A stretch of 64,000 bases of DNA, from NCBI RefSeq assembly GCF_002934325.1, contig NZ_PTIV01000002.1, positions 1-64,000 on the forward strand. The letters are read 5' to 3'. Below the pieces are notes generated by a model. The model did not search any database. It saw nothing but the letters and a program-made list of their open reading frames with translations, and was not told the origin of the DNA. The position numbers were made by a program, and so were the translations under genes. Positions 27,639 to 35,214 of this stretch are shown in pieces (position 1 is the stretch's first letter; every line of letters begins with the position of its first letter). This DNA is from Marinobacter persicus. GTDB taxonomy: Bacteria; Pseudomonadota; Gammaproteobacteria; Pseudomonadales; Oleiphilaceae.

Positions 27639-28370
27639 TTGCCAGACATTTCCCTGATTCAGCTTGTTCTAGCCAACGTAGCCATCGCTGCCGGTGCCTG
27701 CCTGCAAGGGGTGGCCGGTTATGGCATTGGCACACTCTCGGCACCGCTGCTGTTTTTGATCAGCCCAGTCTTGTTGCCCGCACCATTGGTTCTGAACGCC
27801 ACCCTCCTGACCATTTTCATGCTGGTACGCAATCGGGCCGCGCTGGAAGTCCGTCAGGTACGTTTTGCCATTGGCGGCGGGGTGATTGGGGTCGTGCTGG
27901 CCGGCCTGACTCTCTCGGTGCTTTCATCCAAAGGCTTTGAGCTGATTTTCGGCATTCTGATCCTGGCTGGCGTGGCATTGAGCGTCGGCGGCCTCCGCCC
28001 ACGGCTTAACGCAACCAGCAGCACCATCGCCGGCGCAGCCTCCACTTACATGGGAACTATTACAGCGATTGGCGGTCCTCCTATTGCCCTTATCTACCAG
28101 AACGAAAAGGGGCCGCTGGTTCGGGCCAACATGTCCGCCTTTTTTCTGGTCGCCAGTTTTCTCAGCCTGACAGCCCTGCTCTTTTCCGGTTATCTCGGGC
28201 GTCAGGAGCTGATCCTGTTCGCGGCAACCTTTCCCGGCGTGCTCGTAGGATTCTGGCTATCCGGGCGCTTGGTACACCGGGTACCGTTTGAGCGCCTGCG
28301 GCCGCTGATCCTCGGGATCGCGGCCGTGGCGGGCATCGCCGCCCTGACAAGGGGGCTACTGACACTCTGA
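27639..28370 (+). CDS. TauE/SafE-family membrane protein (sulfite/organosulfonate exporter type)
   Basis: A 243-residue inner-membrane protein with about seven to eight hydrophobic segments. The N-terminal LQGVAGYGIGTLSAPLLFLI and the repeated-half motif MGTITAIGGPPIALIYQNE are the family's two internal repeats. I chose the TTG at 27639, preceded by AAAAGGA at 8 bases; the open frame continues upstream but antisense to the DUF3565 gene and without a hydrophobic profile. Family members move sulfite, sulfonates or thiosulfate; substrate here is unknown. Confidence 0.78.
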   Translation: MPDISLIQLVLANVAIAAGACLQGVAGYGIGTLSAPLLFLISPVLLPAPLVLNATLLTIFMLVRNRAALEVRQVRFAIGGGVIGVVLAGLTLSVLSSKGFELIFGILILAGVALSVGGLRPRLNATSSTIAGAASTYMGTITAIGGPPIALIYQNEKGPLVRANMSAFFLVASFLSLTALLFSGYLGRQELILFAATFPGVLVGFWLSGRLVHRVPFERLRPLILGIAAVAGIAALTRGLLTL

Positions 28371-28434
28371 GCCCACAACACTCGCATAATTAATCTATCT
28401 GGTTCATGCTGGACCAATCAAAAGGAGGTGCCTC

Positions 28435-28815
28435 ATGAAAACAGCACATGACTTTGTAGAAGACGCCAAACAGCAGATTGAAGAAATCTCACCGGAACAG
28501 GCCGAAGGTGCCATCAAACAGGCCGACTTGCTACTGGATGTCCGGGATGGAGACGAGTACCGTGCCGGCCACATTCCGGGTGCGGTCAACATTTCCCGCG
28601 GCATGCTGGAGTTCAAATTCAGTAATGACCCATCCCTGGAAAACCGCGACATGAAGATTGTCCTGTACTGCAAAACCTCCGGTCGGGCCGCACTGAGCGC
28701 CAAGGTCCTGAAAGAAATGGGCTATCGCAATGTGCAATCCATTGCCGGCGGTTTTGATGGCTGGCAGGCGGAAGGCAGGGAAACCACCAAACCCGAATTG
28801 CCCGAATTCGAATAA
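28435..28815 (+). CDS. Rhodanese-like sulfurtransferase
   Basis: A 126-residue single rhodanese domain. The catalytic loop is CKTSGR (cysteine at about residue 82), preceded by LLDVRDGDEYRAGHIPGAVNI. A six-residue loop fits sulfane-sulfur transfer from thiosulfate or persulfide. It is followed 15 bases later by a diguanylate cyclase gene and follows a TauE-like permease by 64 bases. A strong AAAGGAGG ribosome site is present. Confidence 0.88.
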   Translation: MKTAHDFVEDAKQQIEEISPEQAEGAIKQADLLLDVRDGDEYRAGHIPGAVNISRGMLEFKFSNDPSLENRDMKIVLYCKTSGRAALSAKVLKEMGYRNVQSIAGGFDGWQAEGRETTKPELPEFE

Positions 28816-28829
28816 CGCCCCGGAGCTAC

Positions 28830-29807
28830 ATGACATCTGACACTACGCCCCTCAACCTGCCGACCCACGAGGGTCCGGCGGGTTCCAGCGAGATCACCTC
28901 TGCAGAGGGGCTTCAGGCCATCCTCGATAATCTGGATGCACTGGTTTACGTGGCCGATTTTGACACCTACGAGTTGCTCTACATGAATGCCTACGGCCGG
29001 CAGATATGGGGCACCATCAAGGGGCGCAAATGCTGGGCGGTGCTCCAGAATGGCAACGGCCCTTGCGAATTCTGCAGCAACCAACTGCTGATCAATGACG
29101 ATGGCTCGCCCGCAGGCCCACACGTCTGGGAGTTCCAGAACCAGCTGGACAAACGCTGGTATCAGTGTCGGGACCAGGCCATCCGTTGGACCGACGGTCG
29201 CCTCGTGCGCCTTGAGATTGCCACGGACATCACCGAACGCAAGGAAATGGAGCTGGAGCTCCAGCGTGCCCACGAGAAGGCTCGCCAGGCCGCACTGACC
29301 GACGAGCTGACAGGCCTTCATAATCGTCGGGCGTTTTTCTCATTTGGGCGTCAACTGCTGAGCCAGGCCCATCGTTACAAGACACCCCTGGCGCTGATCA
29401 CCATGGACCTGGATTTTTTCAAACAGGTCAATGACACCCACGGTCACGAGGCCGGCGATGAGGTGCTAAGGCATATTTCCGGCCTCCTGCGCGAACGCAT
29501 ACGGGAATCGGATTGCGCCGCCAGGATGGGCGGGGAAGAGTTTGCCCTGTTGCTGCCCGAGGCGGACACCGCCAGGGCGACAGACATGGCCGAGCGTCTG
29601 CTGCAGATGATCAGGGAGTCCCGCGTGCATTACCGGGGCCACCAGATTCAACCCAGCGCCAGCTTTGGCCTGACGGTGGCAACCGGCAGCGATCAACACC
29701 TGGAAGACCTTATGGTTCGTGCAGACCGGGCGCTTTACCGGTCAAAAGAGCGGGGGCGCGGGCAGGTCAGTGTCACCATTGCAGAGACGCCGCCATCCGG
29801 GCAGTAA
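28830..29807 (+). CDS. PAS-GGDEF diguanylate cyclase with cysteine-rich PAS domain
   Basis: A 325-residue soluble protein. An N-terminal PAS domain (about 30-140) carries GRKCWAVLQNGNGPCEFCSN, a cysteine cluster (C, then CxFC) that could bind metal, haem or react with oxidants. A GGDEF domain follows (about 160-315) with an intact active site in the GGEEF form (AARMGGEEFALL) and an RxxD inhibitory site (RESD). It should make c-di-GMP in response to a signal sensed by the PAS. The rhodanese gene is 14 bases upstream. Confidence 0.9.
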   Translation: MTSDTTPLNLPTHEGPAGSSEITSAEGLQAILDNLDALVYVADFDTYELLYMNAYGRQIWGTIKGRKCWAVLQNGNGPCEFCSNQLLINDDGSPAGPHVWEFQNQLDKRWYQCRDQAIRWTDGRLVRLEIATDITERKEMELELQRAHEKARQAALTDELTGLHNRRAFFSFGRQLLSQAHRYKTPLALITMDLDFFKQVNDTHGHEAGDEVLRHISGLLRERIRESDCAARMGGEEFALLLPEADTARATDMAERLLQMIRESRVHYRGHQIQPSASFGLTVATGSDQHLEDLMVRADRALYRSKERGRGQVSVTIAETPPSGQ

Positions 29808-29827
29808 AGGCTGTCGGATAATAAATC

Positions 29828-30661
29828 CTATGGGGTGTTGACCAGGTACTTTACAGCGTATTCTTCCAACAGACTGTCGATTCGCCTCTGACCGGTCAAC
29901 ACCTCCAGGCGCCGGGTAAAGGCGGCCCGGAAGGCCTCGGTGTTACAGGCTGACTCTTTGGCGAACGCAAAGTACAGCGGTTCGCTGCTGATTGGCGGCT
30001 GCAAATCCACGAATTCATCAGCAAGCCCCATCTTTTCCAGCTTGATGCGACCCTGCGGGCGCTCATAGAGCACGTAATCCACGCGACCGAGCCGGGCCAT
30101 CCGGAACGATTGCTCAATCGTGCGGATACCTTCGATGGACAGATACTGTGCGGCAAACTCGTCAAAATCCTGGCCAGAACTGCTACCAATCAGGGTACTG
30201 CCCAACTTGCCCCGAAGATCCGTCCAGTAGCGATACTTGAACTCCTTGCCACGGGGCACCCAGATGTTGGTTGGCTGCCACGTGATAGGAGGCAGCACAT
30301 AATCGAGGAATTCGCGGCGCTCGTCGGTCAGGAACGCCCCGGCCACCACGTCAATCTTGCCCTGGCGCGCCATGTGCAGCACCCGTGCCCAGGGGCCCAC
30401 ATCCCGAACGACTACTTTAACGCCCAATGGCTCCACAATTTCCTGCAACAGCGCCGGCACGGCGCCCGTGAGGAAACCCGGCTGCTCGACCGACTGCCAG
30501 AGCATCGGGGGATATTCGGGATTACCACCGACCACCAGGGTATCGCACAACCGATCGGTGTCCGCCTGAGCAAACGAAAACATACCTACGGCCACCAGCA
30601 TCAGGGCGAATCGGAAACTGCGAAACACAAACCAATAAGCTGCGCGGCCCTCAGGCATCAC
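29828..30661 (-). CDS. Orphan amino-acid-type periplasmic binding protein (SBP_bac_3 fold)
   Basis: A 277-residue protein with an N-terminal signal (FALMLVAVGMFSFAQA) and the type 3 binding fold: VVGGNPEYPPMLW, then GKIDVVAGAFLTDERREF, a segment that normally lines the ligand pocket. There is no permease or ATPase partner. I used the GTG at 30661, which has better spacing to GGGAGG than the ATG one codon later. A second such orphan lies at 31226. Possible roles are sensory or accessory binding. Confidence 0.78.
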   Translation of the reverse strand: MMPEGRAAYWFVFRSFRFALMLVAVGMFSFAQADTDRLCDTLVVGGNPEYPPMLWQSVEQPGFLTGAVPALLQEIVEPLGVKVVVRDVGPWARVLHMARQGKIDVVAGAFLTDERREFLDYVLPPITWQPTNIWVPRGKEFKYRYWTDLRGKLGSTLIGSSSGQDFDEFAAQYLSIEGIRTIEQSFRMARLGRVDYVLYERPQGRIKLEKMGLADEFVDLQPPISSEPLYFAFAKESACNTEAFRAAFTRRLEVLTGQRRIDSLLEEYAVKYLVNTP

Positions 30662-30715
30662 GTTTTGAGCCTCCCAAACAATCCCATGATCTGATTGATA
30701 AACTCAATCACTTTA

Positions 30716-31141
30716 TCAGTGTCGCTTGGTTATCGCCATGGTCAGGCGACACATACAGGTCAACTTGCCCTGTTCATTCTCCAGACGGATTTCCCAGACC
30801 TGGGTAGCAGAACCCAGGTGCAGGGCTTTTGCCGTGCCATAAACCCAGCCGCTGGCTGTCGGGCGAATGTGGTTCGCGTTGATATCCAGCCCCACGGCCA
30901 TCATCCCCTTATCGCGGACACACCAGTTCGCCGCCATGCTGCCCAGGGTCTCCGCCAGCAGGACCGACGCACCCCCATGCAGAATACCGAAAGGCTGCAC
31001 GGTGCGCTGGTCCACCGGAATGCGACCTTTCAGGTAATCATCACCAACTTCAAGATATTCAATACCCAAGTGACTGACCGCCGTGTTGCGGCTCAGTGCC
31101 GTCACCTGCTCAAGGGTCGGGGTTGCTGTCCAGATTGCCAT
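30716..31141 (-). CDS. Hotdog-fold acyl-CoA thioesterase (YdiI/EntH-like)
   Basis: A 141-residue 4HBT-family protein. The motif PFGILHGGASVLLAETLGSM carries the catalytic acidic residue and the glycine-rich turn characteristic of this group, and YGTAKALHLG followed by VWEIRLENEQGKL completes the hotdog sheet. Enzymes of this type hydrolyse aromatic or hydroxynaphthoyl-CoA thioesters. It lies between two binding-protein genes; no functional link is evident. Confidence 0.87.
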   Translation of the reverse strand: MAIWTATPTLEQVTALSRNTAVSHLGIEYLEVGDDYLKGRIPVDQRTVQPFGILHGGASVLLAETLGSMAANWCVRDKGMMAVGLDINANHIRPTASGWVYGTAKALHLGSATQVWEIRLENEQGKLTCMCRLTMAITKRH

Positions 31142-31225
31142 GGTGGATTTTCTCCGGGTTGAACTTTACGCTCTTATAGCTGCCAGGAGAGAGGGCCTCG
31201 TGTCCCGTCTGGTTAATTCGCTGAC

Positions 31226-31996
31226 CTACTTGACCGCCAGGTTGGAATATTTGGTGACCAGGCGATCCATCAGACCTTCCTGCCGAATAGCCTCCACCAC
31301 TTCGGCGATTTCATCGGCGTATTCAAGAATGGGCGATTTCCTGGAGATCGCTATCCAGGAGCGCTCCCCCGGAACACTAAAGGGCGAAATCTCAACCTGG
31401 ACCTGAACGTTCCGGGCGGCCGAAAGGCCCGCCAGCTCCGGCGCCACCACCACATCAACCCGGCCTTTCTCCAGCATCAACATCAGGTTCTGATAGCGTG
31501 GCGCGGTGGACTTCTTTAGCTGATCGTCCTTGTCGAAGCGCTCAAAATACCGGGCACCTTCAAGCACCCCGATGGACTTTCCATACAGGTCACGGTACCG
31601 GGTAACCCGGTTCTCCGGCTCGGTGTAGAAAAACAGGCGTCGCTCGGGGGGAAAGGCCGGCGTCGCGTAGGCCATGTAGGCTGCCCGGTTTTCCGTGCGC
31701 ACCGGTCCCAGCATGACATCCACCTTGCCCTCCTGCATCAACAGCAGAATACGGCGAAACGGAACCCGCTCATACTCCACCTGCCAACCGAGCCGGTCTG
31801 CCACTTCGTTGAATATATCCAGATACAGCCCCGACTGTCGGCCGGCATCCAGAATCCGGTAGGGAGGGGAATGATCCACCCCCACAACCACGGTCTGCGC
31901 TCCTTCGTCTCCAGCATCACCCGTTTGCCCCCAGGCTGCCACGGAAAACAAGCCGAGCAATGCATATAAAACCACGCTCTTGGACAAATACGTCAT
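31226..31996 (-). CDS. Orphan amino-acid-type periplasmic binding protein (SBP_bac_3 fold)
   Basis: A protein of about 256 residues with a signal peptide ending near AAWGQ and the type 3 binding fold (VVVGVDHSPPYRILDAGRQS, then GKVDVMLGPVRTENRAAYM). It resembles the neighbour at 29828 in design and also lacks transporter partners. The ATG at 31996 gives a normal signal peptide; the open frame extends 20 codons further, and the ribosome site is not decisive. Confidence 0.78.
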   Translation of the reverse strand: MTYLSKSVVLYALLGLFSVAAWGQTGDAGDEGAQTVVVGVDHSPPYRILDAGRQSGLYLDIFNEVADRLGWQVEYERVPFRRILLLMQEGKVDVMLGPVRTENRAAYMAYATPAFPPERRLFFYTEPENRVTRYRDLYGKSIGVLEGARYFERFDKDDQLKKSTAPRYQNLMLMLEKGRVDVVVAPELAGLSAARNVQVQVEISPFSVPGERSWIAISRKSPILEYADEIAEVVEAIRQEGLMDRLVTKYSNLAVK

Positions 31997-32173
31997 AAAA
32001 ACTGCAATCCCTGTCCTTTTTAAAAACTCTATTCTAAGTGTAGCCGGAATAGGCATCCATGGGGTTGTTTTATCCGTACCCTGTTGAAATTCGCATAGCG
32101 CAACACAACGTCGGTTTAGAGAGAGCGTTAAACGGCAGAAACTCCCGACTCCAATCAGAGGAGGCTAGATCTC

Positions 32174-32857
32174 ATGAAAATACTGATGGTTCTCACATCC
32201 CACGACCAGATGGGCGACACCGAGCATAAGACCGGTTTCTGGCTGGAAGAGTTCACCTCGCCTTTTTACGTGTTCAAGGATGCTGGCGCGGACATAACCC
32301 TGGCCTCGCCCAAGGGCGGCCAGCCTCCCGTCGACCCGAACAGTGAAGCCGAGGACGCCCTGACCGAGTCAACCCGGCGGTTCGCTCAGGACACCCACGC
32401 CCGGGAAATGCTGGCGAGCACGAAAAAACTGGCGGATGTCGACATGAACCAGTACGACGCCATATTCTATCCCGGCGGCCACGGCCCCCTGTGGGACCTG
32501 GCCAACGATGAGAAATCCGCCGAGCTGATCAAAACCGCCTATGAACAGGACAAAGTCATTGGCGCGGTTTGCCACGCACCGGGTGTGTTCAAGAACGTGT
32601 TCATCAAACCGGGCCAGAACCTGGTTGGTGGCCGCGAGGTTACCGGCTTCACCAACACCGAGGAAGAAGCCGTACAACTGGACAAGATTGTGCCCTTTCT
32701 GGTGGAGGATATGCTCAAGGACAATAATGCCCGCTACAGCCGGGGCGATGACTGGGGTCCGCACATTGTGGTGGACGGCAAGCTGATCACCGGCCAGAAT
32801 CCGGCATCCTCGGAAGGCGCGGCCAAGGCCGTGCTGCAGGCCCTGCAGGAGCAGTAA
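32174..32857 (+). CDS. DJ-1/PfpI-family type 1 glutamine-amidotransferase-like protein
   Basis: A 227-residue cytoplasmic protein. The nucleophile elbow is GAVCHAPGVF (cysteine at about residue 130), with NQYDAIFYPGGHGPLWDL supplying the partner loop. The insert after the first strand (GFWLEEFTSPFYVF) is as in Hsp31-like members. These act as chaperones, glyoxalase III-type enzymes or protein-repair deglycases; which applies is unknown. A strong AGAGGAGG site precedes the ATG. Confidence 0.87.
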   Translation: MKILMVLTSHDQMGDTEHKTGFWLEEFTSPFYVFKDAGADITLASPKGGQPPVDPNSEAEDALTESTRRFAQDTHAREMLASTKKLADVDMNQYDAIFYPGGHGPLWDLANDEKSAELIKTAYEQDKVIGAVCHAPGVFKNVFIKPGQNLVGGREVTGFTNTEEEAVQLDKIVPFLVEDMLKDNNARYSRGDDWGPHIVVDGKLITGQNPASSEGAAKAVLQALQEQ

Positions 32858-32950
32858 ACCCACCCAGCCGTCTATCCATGCGTGCCGCCGTGTCCCCCAT
32901 GCCGAAAACGGGACACGGCCGCTCCGAAGGCGTTCACAAGAGGCACCAAC

Positions 32951-33367
32951 ATGGGACTGTTTTCACAAAAGATAGCCGCCAAGGAATTGAACAGGGAATC
33001 GGCGAAAATCAGCCAGGCTGACCTTGAGGCGTTGTTGGCCCGGCAGAAAACCATTGAAGAGAAGGTTCGCAACAGCGGCCGACTGAATCGTTTCAACACC
33101 GCCATCAAACTGATGTTTTCCCTGTTGCGGGATTACTGGCAGGGCAATTACCGGGCCGTGCCCTGGAAATCCATCGCCGCCATTGCCGGCGCGCTGATTT
33201 ACGTACTCAATCCACTGGATGTCATCCCCGACTTTCTGGCCGGTCTGGGCTTTCTCGACGATGCCAGCGTGGTGGCGTTTTGCCTGAAGCTGGTGGAATC
33301 GGATCTCCACCGCTATGCCGCCTGGAAAGAACTCCAGGACTCTCCCTCCAGCACGGATACAAATTGA
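32951..33367 (+). CDS. YkvA/DUF1232-family membrane-associated protein
   Basis: A 138-residue protein whose second half carries the DUF1232 pattern: AGALIYVLNPLDVIPDFLAG followed by FLDDASVVAFCLKLV. Two hydrophobic segments are likely. The N-terminal 60 residues are charged and helical. The start at 32951 follows CAAGAGGCACC; an earlier in-frame ATG is poor. Function of the family is not established. It precedes pomA by 66 bases on the same strand. Confidence 0.75.
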   Translation: MGLFSQKIAAKELNRESAKISQADLEALLARQKTIEEKVRNSGRLNRFNTAIKLMFSLLRDYWQGNYRAVPWKSIAAIAGALIYVLNPLDVIPDFLAGLGFLDDASVVAFCLKLVESDLHRYAAWKELQDSPSSTDTN

Positions 33368-33433
33368 TCATCGATTGCGCAACGGGTATCATGCTGCGCT
33401 TCGAACCCCACCCTTTTCGTTAATGGAGTAACC

Positions 33434-34210
33434 GTGGATTTCGCCACCCTCATTGGCCTGGCAGGCGCCATTCTACTGATTGCCTCCGCTGTCATTCTCG
33501 GCACTTCTCCGGGCGTTTTCATCAATCCTCCATCCCTTTTGATTGTCGTGGGGGGCACCTTGCTGGTGGTGTTGTCAAAGTTCAGTTTCGGTCAGTTTTT
33601 CTGGGCCTTCAAAGCGGCCGTGCGCGCCTTCAAGTTCAAGTTGCCGGAAACCCAGGACAGCATCGATGAGCTGGTGGAGATCGCCCAGATCGCCCGCAAG
33701 GAAGGGGTGTTGGGGCTTGAAGGCCGGGAGGTGGGTTCACCGTTCCTGTCCCAGGGCATCCAGATGCTGGTGGACGGCCAGACCGCCGGCACCATCAAGC
33801 AACTACTGAGCAAAGAACGGCTGATGACCCTGGATCACAACCGGTCCGGCGCCAAGGTTTTCACTGCGATGGCCGATGTGGCGCCGGCCATGGGCATGAT
33901 CGGCACCCTGATCGGCCTGGTGCAGATGCTGTCGAACATGGAAGACCCCAAATCCATCGGCCCGGCCATGGCGGTGGCACTGCTGACCACCCTGTACGGC
34001 GCCATGATCGCCACCATGATCGCCAACCCCATTGCCGACAAACTGTCGTTGCGGATGACCGAAGAGGCCCGCATGCAATCACTGTATATCGATGCCCTGG
34101 TCGCCATCCAGGAAGGCACCAACCCGCGAATCATCGAACAGATGCTGTCGAGCTATCTGCCACCCGGCGAGCGGGAGAAAAACAACGAAACGGAAGCGGC
34201 CACGGGATAA
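33434..34210 (+). CDS. pomA: Flagellar motor stator protein PomA/MotA
   Basis: A 258-residue stator subunit with four membrane segments: two near the N-terminus (about 4-24 and 33-52) and two after the cytoplasmic loop (about 150-170 and 183-203). The proline-rich ADVAPAMGMIGTLIGLVQML marks the third segment. The short form with a compact loop is PomA-like, consistent with sodium drive. It starts with GTG. It is followed 3 bases later by the partner gene. Confidence 0.9.
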   Translation: MDFATLIGLAGAILLIASAVILGTSPGVFINPPSLLIVVGGTLLVVLSKFSFGQFFWAFKAAVRAFKFKLPETQDSIDELVEIAQIARKEGVLGLEGREVGSPFLSQGIQMLVDGQTAGTIKQLLSKERLMTLDHNRSGAKVFTAMADVAPAMGMIGTLIGLVQMLSNMEDPKSIGPAMAVALLTTLYGAMIATMIANPIADKLSLRMTEEARMQSLYIDALVAIQEGTNPRIIEQMLSSYLPPGEREKNNETEAATG

Positions 34211-34213
34211 GCC

Positions 34214-35185
34214 ATGGACGACTTACCGGAAGAGGAAAAGCCGGGCATACCGGCATGGGTGGTCACCTTCGCCGACCTGATGTCGTTGTTGATGTGCTTC
34301 TTCGTGCTACTACTGTCTTTCTCGGAGATCGACGCCCAGAAATTCAAGCAGATTGCGGGCGAACTGTCCCAGGCCTTTGGCGTGCAGAGAGACACGCCGG
34401 TCCTGGAAATCCCCAAAGGTACCAGCCCGATTTTCGATAAATTCTCCCCTGCGCCCCCCGAACCCACCCTGGTCAATCAGGTCAAACAGACCACCACGGA
34501 CGAGCAGCCGGAACTGAAGCTCCTGGAAAGTGCAAAGGACCAGGCGATTCAGGAAAAAATCCAGCAGAAAGTAGACGCCAACATGGCGGAGATTATGGAA
34601 GTGCTGGAACCGGCGATGCAGGAAGGTCGCATCAACGTTTCCGAAAACCAGCAACGTATTGTGATCCGGGTTGAGGAAAAAGGCTCCTTCTCCTCCGGCT
34701 CAGCCCAGCTGACCTGGGATTTCGAGGGGATGTTGCTGGATATGGCCGAAGTACTGGCGGGCATCCCCGGCGACCTGGCCGTGGAAGGCCACACCGACAA
34801 TCTGCCCATTCACACCGACCGTTTCTACAGCAACTGGGATCTGTCGGCCGCCCGTGCAGCTGCGGTGGCGAATGTGTTGCTGGCGAAAGAGGAAATCAGC
34901 GCCGATCGCCTTCGGGTGACCGGCCTTGCGGATACCGAACCACTCGCGCCCAATTCCACTCCTGAAAACCGGGCCAAGAACCGGCGGGTTGAAATCATCA
35001 TCGACATGGCCGGCCCTCTCAAGGAAGAGGAAATGCGGTTGCGGGAAATGGTGAACAACCGTCCGGGCGAGCAGGAAGCGATCATTGACCTGACCCAGGA
35101 AGCCCCGGCACCGGCCAGTGAATCTGAACAATCCACTGACCCCAAAGTTCCAGAAGAAGAGCCTACGGGCGAACTCACCTGGTAA
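34214..35185 (+). CDS. pomB: Flagellar motor stator protein PomB/MotB
   Basis: A 323-residue stator subunit. The single membrane segment near residues 16-36 includes VTFADLMSLLMCFFVLLLSF, whose aspartate is the ion-binding residue. A periplasmic linker leads to an OmpA-like peptidoglycan-binding domain (about 160-275: VEGHTDNLPIH, then NRAKNRRVEIII). The C-terminal tail of about 45 residues is acidic and proline-rich. With PomA it converts ion flow to flagellar rotation. Confidence 0.92.
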   Translation: MDDLPEEEKPGIPAWVVTFADLMSLLMCFFVLLLSFSEIDAQKFKQIAGELSQAFGVQRDTPVLEIPKGTSPIFDKFSPAPPEPTLVNQVKQTTTDEQPELKLLESAKDQAIQEKIQQKVDANMAEIMEVLEPAMQEGRINVSENQQRIVIRVEEKGSFSSGSAQLTWDFEGMLLDMAEVLAGIPGDLAVEGHTDNLPIHTDRFYSNWDLSAARAAAVANVLLAKEEISADRLRVTGLADTEPLAPNSTPENRAKNRRVEIIIDMAGPLKEEEMRLREMVNNRPGEQEAIIDLTQEAPAPASESEQSTDPKVPEEEPTGELTW

Positions 35186-35214
35186 ACCCGCCCATTAGCG
35201 GCTATCGGACAGCA

